Source: a virus
Length of the DNA stretch: 64,000 bases
IMG/VR virus record: IMGVR_UViG_3300021185_005102
Location: 1 to 64,000 of that record
Strand: one strand, 5' to 3'
Under the pieces are notes generated by a model. That model did not search any database. It saw only the letters and a program-made list of their open reading frames with translations, and was not told the DNA's origin. Every line of letters starts with the position of its first letter. Within the stretch, counting starts at the first letter, position 1. A program made the position numbers and the translations under genes. Shown piece after piece: positions 1 through 9,497 of this stretch.

Positions 1-1221
1 AATTATGTGGTTTTTCATGATATAGATATGATACCATTGAAAGTCGATTATTCATATTCGGATGTACCAATACACTTAGCCACTGATTTCTTATCTGAAG
101 ATAAAACCTTTAAGAGGGAGTTATATGATCAATATTTTGGGGGTGTTACCATATTTCCAATAGAGTCGTTTGAAATTATCAATGGTTACTCTAATGAATA
201 TTGGGGATGGGGTTTTGAAGATGACGATCTCTTCAAAAGATGTGTTGACAAGGGTATTCCGTATGATTTAAAATATGTAAATACACAAGGAGGTCCAAAC
301 TCGGCAATTAAATTTGCAATTAAATTTAATGGTATGAACGCTTATTCTGAGGGATATGTAGATATCGATACAAGTGAAGATGATTTAACTATTATGGTTA
401 CAATCGACCCTGATGGAATTGTGTGTGATACTGATCAATCGTACGATAGATATACCGCACTCTCTATTCCTAAATTAGATTTAACCATTAGTTACGATTC
501 TTTTAGAAGATATAAGGTTTTAATGAAAGATAATAATGATTGGTGTTATGTTGACAGTAAAATTGAAACCAACAGAAAAACAACTTTAGTTGTAACACTT
601 AGTGTGGAAAGAAAGATCCTAACTATGTACCAAGATTCCAAAGAGGTTGGGTCTATGAAATTTTCAAAGACTATACCTAAATGCATCAAAAAAGAGTTGT
701 TTGTCGGATCAACTAATAAAGAAAAAGATTTATTTAAAGGTATTATATCACAGGTTGCGATTTATAATAAAATATTGAAATCGAAAGAAATAGAAGAAAT
801 ATCAACCAACGAAAAGTACTCATTAACAATGGATTTTGGCAAGTATGGATCTTCTCATGCTTTACGTCACTATTTCGATATGAAGTACATAAGTGAATAT
901 AGGGTCATGGATTTAGTCGATAGGGAAAATTACTTACAATTAGAAAAATGTGAACTAGTACATTATACTTATGATATTGAACATATAATAAAGGTACCAT
1001 TTAGGAGAACATCTTATTTTGAGATGTTACCTCATGAGACCACCGGATATAAAAACGGTGTGTGGTCAGATATTAATATACGTTATAATCAACTTAGGTT
1101 TCATAACGAAATGGAAAAAGGGTTTAGAGACCCTAATAAAGACGGTCTTTCTAATTTAGATTTTAAAATATGGAACAGGACCTCAAAAAATAATCAAATA
1201 CATATAAATGTTGGGATATGA
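1..1221 (+). CDS. GT7-family glycosyltransferase with inserted LamG-like domain (5' truncated by window)
   Basis: The frame is open to the first base, so the N-terminus (about 70 residues by comparison with the next gene) lies outside the window. The visible part has the galactosyltransferase GT7 hallmarks: FHDIDMIP (DxD, nucleotide-sugar/metal site), QYFGGV and WGWGFEDDDLFKRC. After EDDDLF the fold is interrupted by about 190 residues of beta-rich LamG/concanavalin-A-like sequence (FVGSTN, FKGIISQVAIYNKIL). The GT7 C-terminal segment then resumes (DGLSNLDFKI). The next gene has the same architecture and overlaps by 4 bp (ATGA). A cytoplasmic glycosyl transfer onto a phage- or host-surface glycan is inferred; donor and acceptor are unknown. 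Confidence 0.75.
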   Translation, partial: NYVVFHDIDMIPLKVDYSYSDVPIHLATDFLSEDKTFKRELYDQYFGGVTIFPIESFEIINGYSNEYWGWGFEDDDLFKRCVDKGIPYDLKYVNTQGGPNSAIKFAIKFNGMNAYSEGYVDIDTSEDDLTIMVTIDPDGIVCDTDQSYDRYTALSIPKLDLTISYDSFRRYKVLMKDNNDWCYVDSKIETNRKTTLVVTLSVERKILTMYQDSKEVGSMKFSKTIPKCIKKELFVGSTNKEKDLFKGIISQVAIYNKILKSKEIEEISTNEKYSLTMDFGKYGSSHALRHYFDMKYISEYRVMDLVDRENYLQLEKCELVHYTYDIEHIIKVPFRRTSYFEMLPHETTGYKNGVWSDINIRYNQLRFHNEMEKGFRDPNKDGLSNLDFKIWNRTSKNNQIHINVGI

Positions 1222-2603
1222 GTCATAAATTAGGAATATGCATACCATATAGAAACAGGGAATCACACTTGAATGAGTTATTACCTAAATTAGATAAACA
1301 TCTAAATAAACAGGGTATAGAGTACTGTGTTTATGTTGGGCATCAAGTAGATGATAAACTATTCAATAGAGGTGCAATGAAGAATATTGCTGCTGTTAAA
1401 GCAATGGAAGACGGTTGTGATTATGTTGCATTTCATGATGTTGATATGTTACCTCATGATGAGACATGTGACTATTCATATCCCTATGATACTCCGACAC
1501 ATATTGCAACAAAATTATCAAAATACTCATGGTCTATGGGTTATGAACAATATTTTGGAGGTGTCGTACTTTTCAATAAAGAACATTTAGTACAAACAAA
1601 TGGGTATTCTAACAACTATTGGGATTGGGGACAAGAGGATGATGATTTATTTTGGAGATGTTTCTATGAAGGACATTCTGATAGAAAAATATATGAAACT
1701 ATTGAAGATAAAGAAGTACATCTATTTAATGGTGAAACATCATCATTAACTTTTAAATCACATAGAGGTTTAACCACACCTTTGTTTAGAGATCACACCA
1801 TCTCTATATTAGTTTCACCTGAACAACAACCTGAAGTTGTACCAATATGGTTAGTGGGTGATGAAGAAAGAAAATTTATAGAATATCCCATACTAAGAAA
1901 AGACGGAAGTTGGACTTGGGGGATATCGTTTAACAATTCAAGAGCATTATCGATACTGAATCACGATAAGATAAACAATCCGTTATATCACTGGTCAAAG
2001 GCGGTAGAGAATAAATGGACATGGTTCACCGTTTCATATAAACACGATGAACAAAAGTTGTACATATTTTCAAATAATAAATTAGTTTCTAATAATGGAG
2101 ATGTTCTTAAATCTAAACCCATTGATCTACCAGATAAAATAAGATCTCACTCATTGATGGGTGATTTTAATATTGGTAGATGTAATCACCAAAATACCAA
2201 TTTTAAGGGTAAGGTTGCAGAATTAAAAATATACGATAGATTCTTCGACACATTTGAAGAGTGTAAATTAAATAATGAAAATATCATATACGACATGAAC
2301 AATGATGAAGATAGTATAAAAAATGATGTGGAATTACAGAAAGAGACTATCGAAATTGATGAAAGTATCTTACCATATAGACGAGAAGGTAAATTTTATT
2401 GTTTACCACATTTAGATGAAGGTTTAGTGAATGGAAGGTGGGCTAAAGGTGAAACTACCGCAAGAAATGAAAAAAGATTTGTCACTGAAATGCAACAAGG
2501 TAAGTTAGATTATAAAACTGATGGTATTAATAGTTTAAAATATGAACTAGTTGAAACTATCCAACATACAGAAAAATGTAAAATCTTTAATGTTAAGTTA
2601 TGA
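1218..2603 (+). CDS. GT7-family glycosyltransferase with inserted LamG-like domain
   Basis: A 461-aa intact paralogue of the preceding gene; the start ATG overlaps its stop. The N-terminus reads LGICIPYRNRESHL, the typical GT-A/GT7 opening. It is followed by FHDVDMLPHD (DxD), YEQYFGGVVLF and WDWGQEDDDLFWRC (the WGxEDDD acceptor/catalytic block). Residues about 165-375 form a LamG/ConA-like beta sandwich (FNIGRCNHQNTNFKGKVAELKIYD). Residues about 385-461 return to the GT7 C-terminal region (DGINSLKYEL). Known members transfer galactose-type sugars, but the specific sugar cannot be read here. Translationally coupled to the radical SAM gene that follows (4-bp overlap). Confidence 0.78.
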   Translation: MSHKLGICIPYRNRESHLNELLPKLDKHLNKQGIEYCVYVGHQVDDKLFNRGAMKNIAAVKAMEDGCDYVAFHDVDMLPHDETCDYSYPYDTPTHIATKLSKYSWSMGYEQYFGGVVLFNKEHLVQTNGYSNNYWDWGQEDDDLFWRCFYEGHSDRKIYETIEDKEVHLFNGETSSLTFKSHRGLTTPLFRDHTISILVSPEQQPEVVPIWLVGDEERKFIEYPILRKDGSWTWGISFNNSRALSILNHDKINNPLYHWSKAVENKWTWFTVSYKHDEQKLYIFSNNKLVSNNGDVLKSKPIDLPDKIRSHSLMGDFNIGRCNHQNTNFKGKVAELKIYDRFFDTFEECKLNNENIIYDMNNDEDSIKNDVELQKETIEIDESILPYRREGKFYCLPHLDEGLVNGRWAKGETTARNEKRFVTEMQQGKLDYKTDGINSLKYELVETIQHTEKCKIFNVKL

Positions 2604-3976
2604 GTGAGTTACTATCCAACATAAAGAAACAACTAGACCAAAAGGGTAGAGGTTTTTGTGCTGCAAAGTGGACACAAGTAACTATACATTTAGGTACGGG
2701 GTTAACACATTCATGTCACCACCCCAACCCACATAAAATTGGTTTAGCCGAATTAAGAAATAACCCATCGGCACTACACAACACACAACACAAAAAGAGG
2801 GCTCGTAAACAAATGTTGGAAGGTGAAAGACCTAGTGAGTGTGATTATTGTTGGAAGATCGAGGACAACTCAAACTCATTCTCAGACAGGGTATTTAAAT
2901 CTTCAGAGTCATGGTCAGCACCATACATAGAAGAAATTAAAGAATACGGATGGAGAGGTAATTATAATCCAAAATATGTTGAGGTTTCTTTCTCAAACGT
3001 ATGTAATTTTAAATGTGCGTATTGTGGACCACAATTCTCATCGAAATGGGTGAATGAGATAAATAAAAATGGTGCTTATAAATTATCGTATGATTATAAT
3101 GATACGGAACATTTAAAAAAGAAAAATGAAATGCCAATTCATCATAATGATTTTAATCCATATGTTGAGGCGTTTTGGAAATGGTTCCCTGATTTGTATC
3201 CTGACCTACACACATTTAGGGTGACGGGAGGTGAACCACTACTATCATCAGACACTTTTAAGTTATTGGAATATATACAAAATAACCACGAAGTAAATCC
3301 TAACCTATCGTTAGCCATAAACACAAATTTAGGTGTGAGTGATGATATCATTGATAGGTTCATCAATATCATAGAAGATTTAACAGAAAACAATAAAGTA
3401 AAGGAGTTTATTGTTTTTACATCAATCGAAGCAACCAAGTCACAAGCAGAATATCTGAGGTATGGGTTAGATACTAGTAAATTTTGGACTAATGTTGAGA
3501 AAATACTTAGTAAGTTACCAAAAGTGACTATTAATATAATGTCAACATACAACGCATTATCTGTATTCACATATGATGATTTAATTGATAGAGTATTTGA
3601 TCTGAAAAGAAAATACCAAAATAATGAAAGGTATTGGGTGTCTGCAATACAATTAGACACATCATACATACGACACCCTAAACACCTGTCAGTTAAAATT
3701 TTAGAGGATAATCATAAAGAATTGATTTTACAATCAGCTAAAAAAATGTTATATTATGGTATGAAGGAATTCACTCATGATAATTATGGGTTTTCTACCG
3801 TAGAAATACAAAAATTAAAACGAACATATGATTACGCAATTAGTACGGACGACTTCGACGTTGAAACCAACAGGAAGGATTTCGTTAAATTCGTTGATCA
3901 GTACGATAAAAGACGAAAATTAAATTTTTTGGACACATTTCCACAACTAAAAGAGTTCTATGTTAAAAATCAATAA
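2600..3976 (+). CDS. N-twitch radical SAM protein
   Basis: 458 aa. The radical SAM cluster motif CNFKCAYC (C135, C139, C142) is clear, with the downstream SAM-binding GGEP (RVTGGEPLL). N-terminal to it is a second cysteine-rich region (C20, C39, C81-x2-C84: ECDYCWKIED) with CHHP/HK signatures, matching the twitch-domain radical SAM family that carries an auxiliary Fe-S site at its N-terminus. This family is frequent in marine phages and metagenomes; its substrates are not known to me. It overlaps the upstream GT by 4 bp and the downstream lectin-like gene by 17 bp, so it is probably co-translated with glycan enzymes. Confidence 0.85.
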   Translation: MSELLSNIKKQLDQKGRGFCAAKWTQVTIHLGTGLTHSCHHPNPHKIGLAELRNNPSALHNTQHKKRARKQMLEGERPSECDYCWKIEDNSNSFSDRVFKSSESWSAPYIEEIKEYGWRGNYNPKYVEVSFSNVCNFKCAYCGPQFSSKWVNEINKNGAYKLSYDYNDTEHLKKKNEMPIHHNDFNPYVEAFWKWFPDLYPDLHTFRVTGGEPLLSSDTFKLLEYIQNNHEVNPNLSLAINTNLGVSDDIIDRFINIIEDLTENNKVKEFIVFTSIEATKSQAEYLRYGLDTSKFWTNVEKILSKLPKVTINIMSTYNALSVFTYDDLIDRVFDLKRKYQNNERYWVSAIQLDTSYIRHPKHLSVKILEDNHKELILQSAKKMLYYGMKEFTHDNYGFSTVEIQKLKRTYDYAISTDDFDVETNRKDFVKFVDQYDKRRKLNFLDTFPQLKEFYVKNQ

Positions 3977-4544
3977 AGGGGAACCTTGGATATTTTGGCC
4001 TAATAGTATTTGTGAAACATTTCCTGAAGATGCGGGAAACAAAATACTATCCAATAAATTAAATTACACCTTAGAAGTTGATTTTGTATTAACAGATGAG
4101 AGTGATTTGGAGAAAACTCTATTTGCATTAGTACCAAGGTATATGGGTTTAAATATTAACCCTACTAATATCTCATTTACAATCACTTTTCAAGATGATG
4201 TAGAATATTATACCTTAGAACATATGGTGGTCCCTAATCAACTAACTAATATTAAATTAAATCACATTTATAAAGATAGGTTTGAATTGTTTTTAAATGG
4301 TGAAGTAATATTAAATGTTGATTTGAGTGAAAGGGAATTAGGTTTAGACCACTCACCTCACATAATTTTTGGTGCGGGTAACTTCCCTAAGAATAAAACG
4401 AATACAAATTATACTGAATTTGAGTTTCATAAGTTTAAACTAATAACAGATGGTAAATTAATATCTGAACATACGTTTGAGGAATTTATACATAACAAAT
4501 CAGTAGATATTTCAGGGAATTGTAATTTCCTACATAAAATTTAA
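3960..4544 (+). CDS. Stand-alone concanavalin-A/LamG-like protein
   Basis: 194 aa, beta-rich, with no signal peptide or membrane segment. The pattern (YTLEVDFVLTD, then DRFELFLNGEVILNVDLSE, then HIIFGAGNF, then YTEFEFHKFKLITDG) follows the LamG/ConA-like lectin strand order seen in the inserts of the first two genes. It starts inside the end of the radical SAM gene (17-bp overlap), which implies coupled expression. A glycan-recognition or adaptor role is inferred from fold and context only. The 17-bp gap to the next gene contains nothing notable. Confidence 0.6.
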   Translation: MLKINKGEPWIFWPNSICETFPEDAGNKILSNKLNYTLEVDFVLTDESDLEKTLFALVPRYMGLNINPTNISFTITFQDDVEYYTLEHMVVPNQLTNIKLNHIYKDRFELFLNGEVILNVDLSERELGLDHSPHIIFGAGNFPKNKTNTNYTEFEFHKFKLITDGKLISEHTFEEFIHNKSVDISGNCNFLHKI

Positions 4545-4561
4545 AATTATAATATAAAATA

Positions 4562-6130
4562 ATGAGTATAGATGCAAGAAAACCCGGTGAAACATTTCTC
4601 GAATATCGAGATCGGGTAATTAACAAAATTTCACCTTCATTTTGTGGGGCTAAATGGTATAATGCAACGATATGGTTAGGTAACGGGGCAACAACAAGTT
4701 GTCATCACCCACCGTCACATAAGATACCACTAACAGATCTTGAAAAATCGTATAAAGCAATCCATAATACCACATATAAGAAGGCGGTACGTAAACAAAT
4801 GTTGGAGGGTGTACGTCCAAAAGAATGTGATTACTGTTGGAGAATAGAAGATTTGGGGAAAGATATGATTTCTGATAGAACACATAAATCAGTCATTTAC
4901 ACTGATAAAGAATTGGTTGATGCCAAGGAAAAGTTAGGTGCAAGTGAAGATGTGGATCTAAGGACTTTAGAAATTTCGTTTGATCCTGTATGTAACTTTG
5001 CTTGTTCATATTGTAACTCATCGTTTTCCACAACATGGCAAAAAGACATCAATAAGAATGGTCCCTACCAAAATCTGGTAAGTGATGGTGCGGGTGCATT
5101 TCAACATAATGGTGACCATGCAATGCCTTATGGAAAATTAAATTTAAAAAACCCCTATGTCGACGCATTTTGGAAATGGTGGGAGGGTGAATTACAACAC
5201 TCATTACGAGAGTTAAGGGTAACAGGTGGTGAACCATCAATGTCCCGTAATTTTTGGAAATTAATGAAGTGGTGGGAAACAAACCAAAACTCAGAAATTG
5301 ATTTTGCAATAAACTCTAACTTGGGTATAAGTGATAAAATAATGGACGCACTTATTAAGTATAGTCACAATGTTAAATCATTTCACATTTATACAAGTTG
5401 TGAAGCGTATGGAACTCATGCGGAATATATTAGAGACGGATTAGATTGGAGGAAGTGGTTAAAAAATGTAGATAGAATATTAGATGAGGGAAATATTAAA
5501 TCACTTAATATGATGTTAACAATAAACTCATTATGTCTTTTTAGTTTACCTGAGTTTATGGATGAAATGATGAAAATTAAAAGAAGACATAAATCCTCAT
5601 CACCTGTATGTTCTTTTAACATTCTAAGATTCCCGTCATTTCAATCAATTGTGACATTACCAATGCAAATGAGATTAGAAAGGGCGGATGCACTCGAAAA
5701 ATGGATCGAGGACAATTACACTGATGGTTCTAACTATTTTATGGATTGGGAGCGTGATGGTATGGTCCGTTTAATCAACTATCTAAGAAATACTGAGGAA
5801 GGTCATGACCATACATCATCTATAGAGACTAGAGAACGGGATTTTAAATCATTTTACAAACAATATGATAAACGTAGAGGTAAAAATTTCTTAGAAACGT
5901 TCCCTATGTTAAAAAAGTGGTGGGATTTAATACCTGACACAAATATCAAGGAGTTGGAGACAACATTAAATGGTGATGATACTAAACATAATAAATATGT
6001 TAATGAAGTACTCACCATCGCTAAGGAAGAAGGTTGGGTTTTAGAACCTCAGTGGGCTAATCCTGGTGCACAAGATTATGTTGAATCCCCTGAGGAGATA
6101 AACATACTTGACTACATTAAAAAATTATAA
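4562..6130 (+). CDS. N-twitch radical SAM protein (second copy)
   Basis: 522 aa, a diverged paralogue of the protein two genes upstream. The radical SAM motif is CNFACSYC (C144, C148, C151), followed by RVTGGEPSM. The N-terminal auxiliary cysteines are at C28, C47, C89 and C92 (ECDYCWRIED), with the shared CHHPPSHK block. The C-terminal tail (QYDKRRGKNFLETFP) matches the tail of the first copy (QYDKRRKLNFLDTFP). About 50 extra C-terminal residues lack an obvious domain. Two copies around a lectin-like gene suggest related but distinct substrates. Confidence 0.85.
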   Translation: MSIDARKPGETFLEYRDRVINKISPSFCGAKWYNATIWLGNGATTSCHHPPSHKIPLTDLEKSYKAIHNTTYKKAVRKQMLEGVRPKECDYCWRIEDLGKDMISDRTHKSVIYTDKELVDAKEKLGASEDVDLRTLEISFDPVCNFACSYCNSSFSTTWQKDINKNGPYQNLVSDGAGAFQHNGDHAMPYGKLNLKNPYVDAFWKWWEGELQHSLRELRVTGGEPSMSRNFWKLMKWWETNQNSEIDFAINSNLGISDKIMDALIKYSHNVKSFHIYTSCEAYGTHAEYIRDGLDWRKWLKNVDRILDEGNIKSLNMMLTINSLCLFSLPEFMDEMMKIKRRHKSSSPVCSFNILRFPSFQSIVTLPMQMRLERADALEKWIEDNYTDGSNYFMDWERDGMVRLINYLRNTEEGHDHTSSIETRERDFKSFYKQYDKRRGKNFLETFPMLKKWWDLIPDTNIKELETTLNGDDTKHNKYVNEVLTIAKEEGWVLEPQWANPGAQDYVESPEEINILDYIKKL

Positions 6131-6136
6131 GATTTA

Positions 6137-6144
6137 TATTTATA
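6137..6144 (+). promoter_or_regulatory. TATTTATA element
   Basis: TATTTATA lies 15 bp before the start of the SGNH gene. The same octamer class precedes fibre and putative capsid-targeted genes elsewhere in the window. A late-promoter role is speculative. Confidence 0.3.
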
Positions 6145-6159
6145 ATAAAAACTCTAAGA

Positions 6160-6954
6160 ATGGTTGAGGGGAAAAAAGTATTATTAGCAAGTGGGTGTAG
6201 TTTCACATTTGAAGATTGGAATTGGCCGGGACATTTGGCACAAAAATTAAATTTAAATGTGATGAACAAAGGAATGGCATCACAAGGTAATGGACTAATT
6301 TCTCGTAAGGTTATTTCAGGATTAGATGAGTTACTTAAAACATATAAGAAAGAAGAAATATTAGTTGGTATAATGTGGTCGGGAGTTAATAGACATGAGT
6401 ATTATACTGAAGACACAGAAGATGTCAAAACATGGGGATTTTTTAGTAAAGATGATAATACTATAAAAAATCCAACCGATGTTATTGATGGTAAGTTTAA
6501 TTGGAGAATATTAAACATTAATTGGGAAAGTAAAGAAGTTAAATCATACTATGAAGTCTTTCATAATGAAATATCATCCATGGTCTTTACTATCGAACAC
6601 ATATTAAGAATTCAGTGGTACTTAGACAGTTTGGGTATTGATTATTTTATGTCAACTTATATGGATATATTTAAATGGGGACACTTAAAATATCACCCTG
6701 AAATAGTACCTCTTTTCTCTAAGGTAAATCTAGATAAATTTCTACCTATTGACGGTTGTATGGAATGGGTTCAAAATAACTATGATGAGTTAGGGATGCC
6801 AATGTCATTTGACAAGGATGGTAATCGAGGTGTACACCCAACATCCTATGGTCATGAAAAATTTGCTGAAGAGGTAATTATACCTCATTTGAGTTCGAAT
6901 AACATAAAAACTAAAAATTCGGATAATATAAAAACTAAACGAAAATTAATTTAA
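6160..6954 (+). CDS. SGNH/GDSL hydrolase-like protein
   Basis: 264 aa with the SGNH blocks. Block I is LLASGCSFTFEDW (candidate nucleophile Ser in GCSFT). The block II/III region includes NKGMASQGNG and IMWSGVNRHEYY. Block V is HPTSYGHEKFAEEV (candidate catalytic Asp/His area at GVHPT). Family members are esterases or acyltransferases, often removing or adding O-acetyl groups on polysaccharides. No signal peptide, so a cytoplasmic step on a glycan or glycoprotein precursor is most likely. The C-terminal 20 residues are a low-complexity Lys/Asn/Ile/Thr tail with an imperfect repeat (NNIKTK, DNIKTK). Another SGNH-like gene occurs at 10684. Confidence 0.7.
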   Translation: MVEGKKVLLASGCSFTFEDWNWPGHLAQKLNLNVMNKGMASQGNGLISRKVISGLDELLKTYKKEEILVGIMWSGVNRHEYYTEDTEDVKTWGFFSKDDNTIKNPTDVIDGKFNWRILNINWESKEVKSYYEVFHNEISSMVFTIEHILRIQWYLDSLGIDYFMSTYMDIFKWGHLKYHPEIVPLFSKVNLDKFLPIDGCMEWVQNNYDELGMPMSFDKDGNRGVHPTSYGHEKFAEEVIIPHLSSNNIKTKNSDNIKTKRKLI

Positions 6955-6957
6955 TTT

Positions 6958-7950
6958 ATGGTAATAAATGAATTAGTTTATATCCACGGTTATGATCACC
7001 AACCCGAATTAAGTTTTTTAAAATTCCCCAACCAAACGAAAACAATCGAACATTGTGAAACGGTTGTTGTATCACCATATGGGTTTGATGTTGATTTATA
7101 TAAAAGAGACTTAATGGGTTTTCTTAATGATGGTCGTAAATTGATAATAGATGCATCTACGGAAATTATTGGTAAATTAACTATTGATTTTGTTTTAGAT
7201 CTTGAGGATTCATCTTTAATTACCATATATGCAAACACCTATGAATTAGAATTTGAAAACGATATTAATTCAATTAGAACGAAAGGTGGTAACGTGGTTT
7301 TTTTACCATTTTTTATAAAATATATGGATCAATACAAACCTATGTATTCAGATAAAGATATTAAACATAAAGACTATTTGTTTCTAAGTGGAAAAAGTAA
7401 ACCACCAAGAACTTCTATGGTTGGTTTGCTGTCTCACCACAATTTAATTGGTAATGGACATGTTAGTTTTTTTGGTGATGGAGTTACGAATAATAAGGGT
7501 AATTTCTTTTATGATAAAACATCGGATTACCTCAACGAGGTTGGTATTACTGAAAGTCAAAAAATAAAGATTAAAGACGGGTTATCAAAACTCCCAAAAA
7601 AATTGGTTTTAGATGTCAATAATCTTACACATGGGATTTCACACACACGTTATTATAACGGTGATTATTATAAAGTCGTTGACTTTGTAATAGTAGTTGA
7701 AAGTGATGTGTCAGAAGGTTTACATTTTATAACAGAAAAAACAATGAAATGTATCCAACAAGATAAGAAGTTCATATTACTCTCAAGTAAGGGGTCGCTG
7801 ACAAACCTTAAACATGAAGTAAAAGAACACCTGAATCTTGATATCACTCACCTAACAGATTGGTGTGACACATCTTACGATGAAATTGGTGATATATGGA
7901 AACGGTTGGATAAAATAATTAATATTATCGAGGATAAAATACTAAATTAA
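6958..7950 (+). CDS. Glycosyltransferase-like protein (GT10-like C-terminal pattern)
   Basis: 330 aa. The N-terminal half is unrecognised. The C-terminal half carries VVESDVSEGLHFITEKTMKC followed by FILLSSKGSL and TDWCDTSYDEIGD. This has the same order as the SEKIYKPI-FILVGNP-KWWDESYDEELD block in the next gene, a pattern typical of GT10-like/GT-B proteins that bind a nucleotide sugar through an E..TEK motif. The two neighbours are probably distant paralogues. Only 1 bp separates this gene from the next. Exact activity is unknown. Confidence 0.5.
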   Translation: MVINELVYIHGYDHQPELSFLKFPNQTKTIEHCETVVVSPYGFDVDLYKRDLMGFLNDGRKLIIDASTEIIGKLTIDFVLDLEDSSLITIYANTYELEFENDINSIRTKGGNVVFLPFFIKYMDQYKPMYSDKDIKHKDYLFLSGKSKPPRTSMVGLLSHHNLIGNGHVSFFGDGVTNNKGNFFYDKTSDYLNEVGITESQKIKIKDGLSKLPKKLVLDVNNLTHGISHTRYYNGDYYKVVDFVIVVESDVSEGLHFITEKTMKCIQQDKKFILLSSKGSLTNLKHEVKEHLNLDITHLTDWCDTSYDEIGDIWKRLDKIINIIEDKILN

Positions 7951-7951
7951 A

Positions 7952-9430
7952 ATGAATCTAGTTTATAATGAAATATTTGTGTACGACACTCAAGGTCGAC
8001 CTGAGTTTGTAAGTTCAAACCTCCCATCATATAATATTCACCCATGGCACACCCACCCACTACTAACTGAACACGATCGTGATGGTAATTATGAATTTAT
8101 TAATATATTAAGTGATAAGTTAGGTATTGTATTTCCCTATAAAAGAACTGGTGATGAGAGTAAAGAGATAATGGATCACTTTCACTGCTTGAGGAGTCAA
8201 AGTTTTGAGGTTTTTTTAGATCATGACGTTTTTAGACACAAAATTTATACGTTAGATGATATAAAAACGGATAATCCCGATATCAAATATATATACCCAA
8301 TTGTTTTATACAATAACGAATTGTTTGATGCGTATAGTACGGTTGATATAGATCCTAAAATAATCGAGGACTCGAAAAGTGGTAAATGTAAAATATGTTT
8401 TTTACAACCTACAGAAGGTTTCTTTGGTCAAGATGACCATAATTATGTGTGGTTTGATAATTTATCTAAAAAATATGGTTTAGATAAAACTAATCTCTAT
8501 ATGATTACAACTAATTTAATTGCAAAAAAACGTAAAGAGTTTTTAGAGACGAATGGTCACATAACAAAAGATTCATATACTATATTAGATTACACATATT
8601 TTGGTTGTAATCTATGGTTTCATGAGCCAGGTCAAATAACTGACCCTAAATGTGAGATAGGTGGAAGGGAGAAACTATCTGATTTTATCAAATCATCACT
8701 TACAAAAAGAAAAAAATACCATTTCTTAAATTTCAATAGGGTGCCCAAACTACATAGGGTTTTAATTTACGGATTATTAAAAAGTCACGATATTTTTGAG
8801 GGTAAATTCATTTCATCCTTGGGTGGACTTCGTACAAATAATCCAGATGAGTATTTGAATTGGGTTGATCAAAGTGTACCTAAGGAGTATAATGATAAAT
8901 GGAAAAACACCATTAAAAATTACTACAGGAATCACGATGCGAGAGAACACTATTGGTACGATGAACCTGACTTGGAAAATAATAAGGCAATGAATTTAAA
9001 TATGAAAGCACATACGGATTCATTTGTAAATATCGTGTCTGAATCATTAACTCATGAAACGACGGTATTTTTCTCAGAGAAAATATACAAACCCATATTT
9101 GTTGCTCAACCATTTATATTGGTGGGTAACCCCAGGTCGTTAGAGGTTTTACGAAGTCAAGGATACAAGACATTTTCTAAATGGTGGGATGAGAGTTATG
9201 ATGAAGAACTTGACTACTATAAAAGGATGAATAAAATTTTTGATGTAATGAAAGAAATTGCGTCTTGGGATATGGAAAAGTGTTTTAAGATAACTCAGGA
9301 GATGTTACCTAATCTATTACATAACTTCAATGTCTTAATGAAGGGTCAAACACTACAAGATCTATTTAAAGAAATAGACCCTTCACACACAAAAAAACAA
9401 TATACAAAAACCCATAAAACGATAATTTAA
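7952..9430 (+). CDS. Glycosyltransferase-like protein (GT10-like C-terminal pattern)
   Basis: 492 aa, soluble. The central sequence YHFLNFNRVPKLHRVLIYG and the C-terminal block SESLTHETTVFFSEKIYKPI, then FVAQPFILVGNP, then SQGYKTFSKWWDESYDEELD are characteristic of phage and bacterial GT-B-like proteins related to GT10 fucosyltransferases, where Glu/Lys in the SEK motif contact the nucleotide sugar. The N-terminal about 250 residues are not assigned. Followed by a 67-bp gap before the dehydrogenase gene. Function as a sugar transferase is inferred; the substrate is unknown. Confidence 0.55.
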   Translation: MNLVYNEIFVYDTQGRPEFVSSNLPSYNIHPWHTHPLLTEHDRDGNYEFINILSDKLGIVFPYKRTGDESKEIMDHFHCLRSQSFEVFLDHDVFRHKIYTLDDIKTDNPDIKYIYPIVLYNNELFDAYSTVDIDPKIIEDSKSGKCKICFLQPTEGFFGQDDHNYVWFDNLSKKYGLDKTNLYMITTNLIAKKRKEFLETNGHITKDSYTILDYTYFGCNLWFHEPGQITDPKCEIGGREKLSDFIKSSLTKRKKYHFLNFNRVPKLHRVLIYGLLKSHDIFEGKFISSLGGLRTNNPDEYLNWVDQSVPKEYNDKWKNTIKNYYRNHDAREHYWYDEPDLENNKAMNLNMKAHTDSFVNIVSESLTHETTVFFSEKIYKPIFVAQPFILVGNPRSLEVLRSQGYKTFSKWWDESYDEELDYYKRMNKIFDVMKEIASWDMEKCFKITQEMLPNLLHNFNVLMKGQTLQDLFKEIDPSHTKKQYTKTHKTII

Positions 9431-9475
9431 AGACATTAAAACACTTTACTAATACGTCATTTTATTATACATTAT

Positions 9476-9490
9476 ATGTATTAAATACAT
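9476..9490. promoter_or_regulatory. Short inverted repeat upstream of the nucleotide-sugar dehydrogenase
   Basis: ATGTATT-A-AATACAT is a 7-bp inverted repeat with a 1-bp centre, 7 bp before the ATG at 9498. It could be a small operator; in such AT-rich DNA it could also be chance. Confidence 0.25.
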
Positions 9491-9497
9491 GTAAAAT

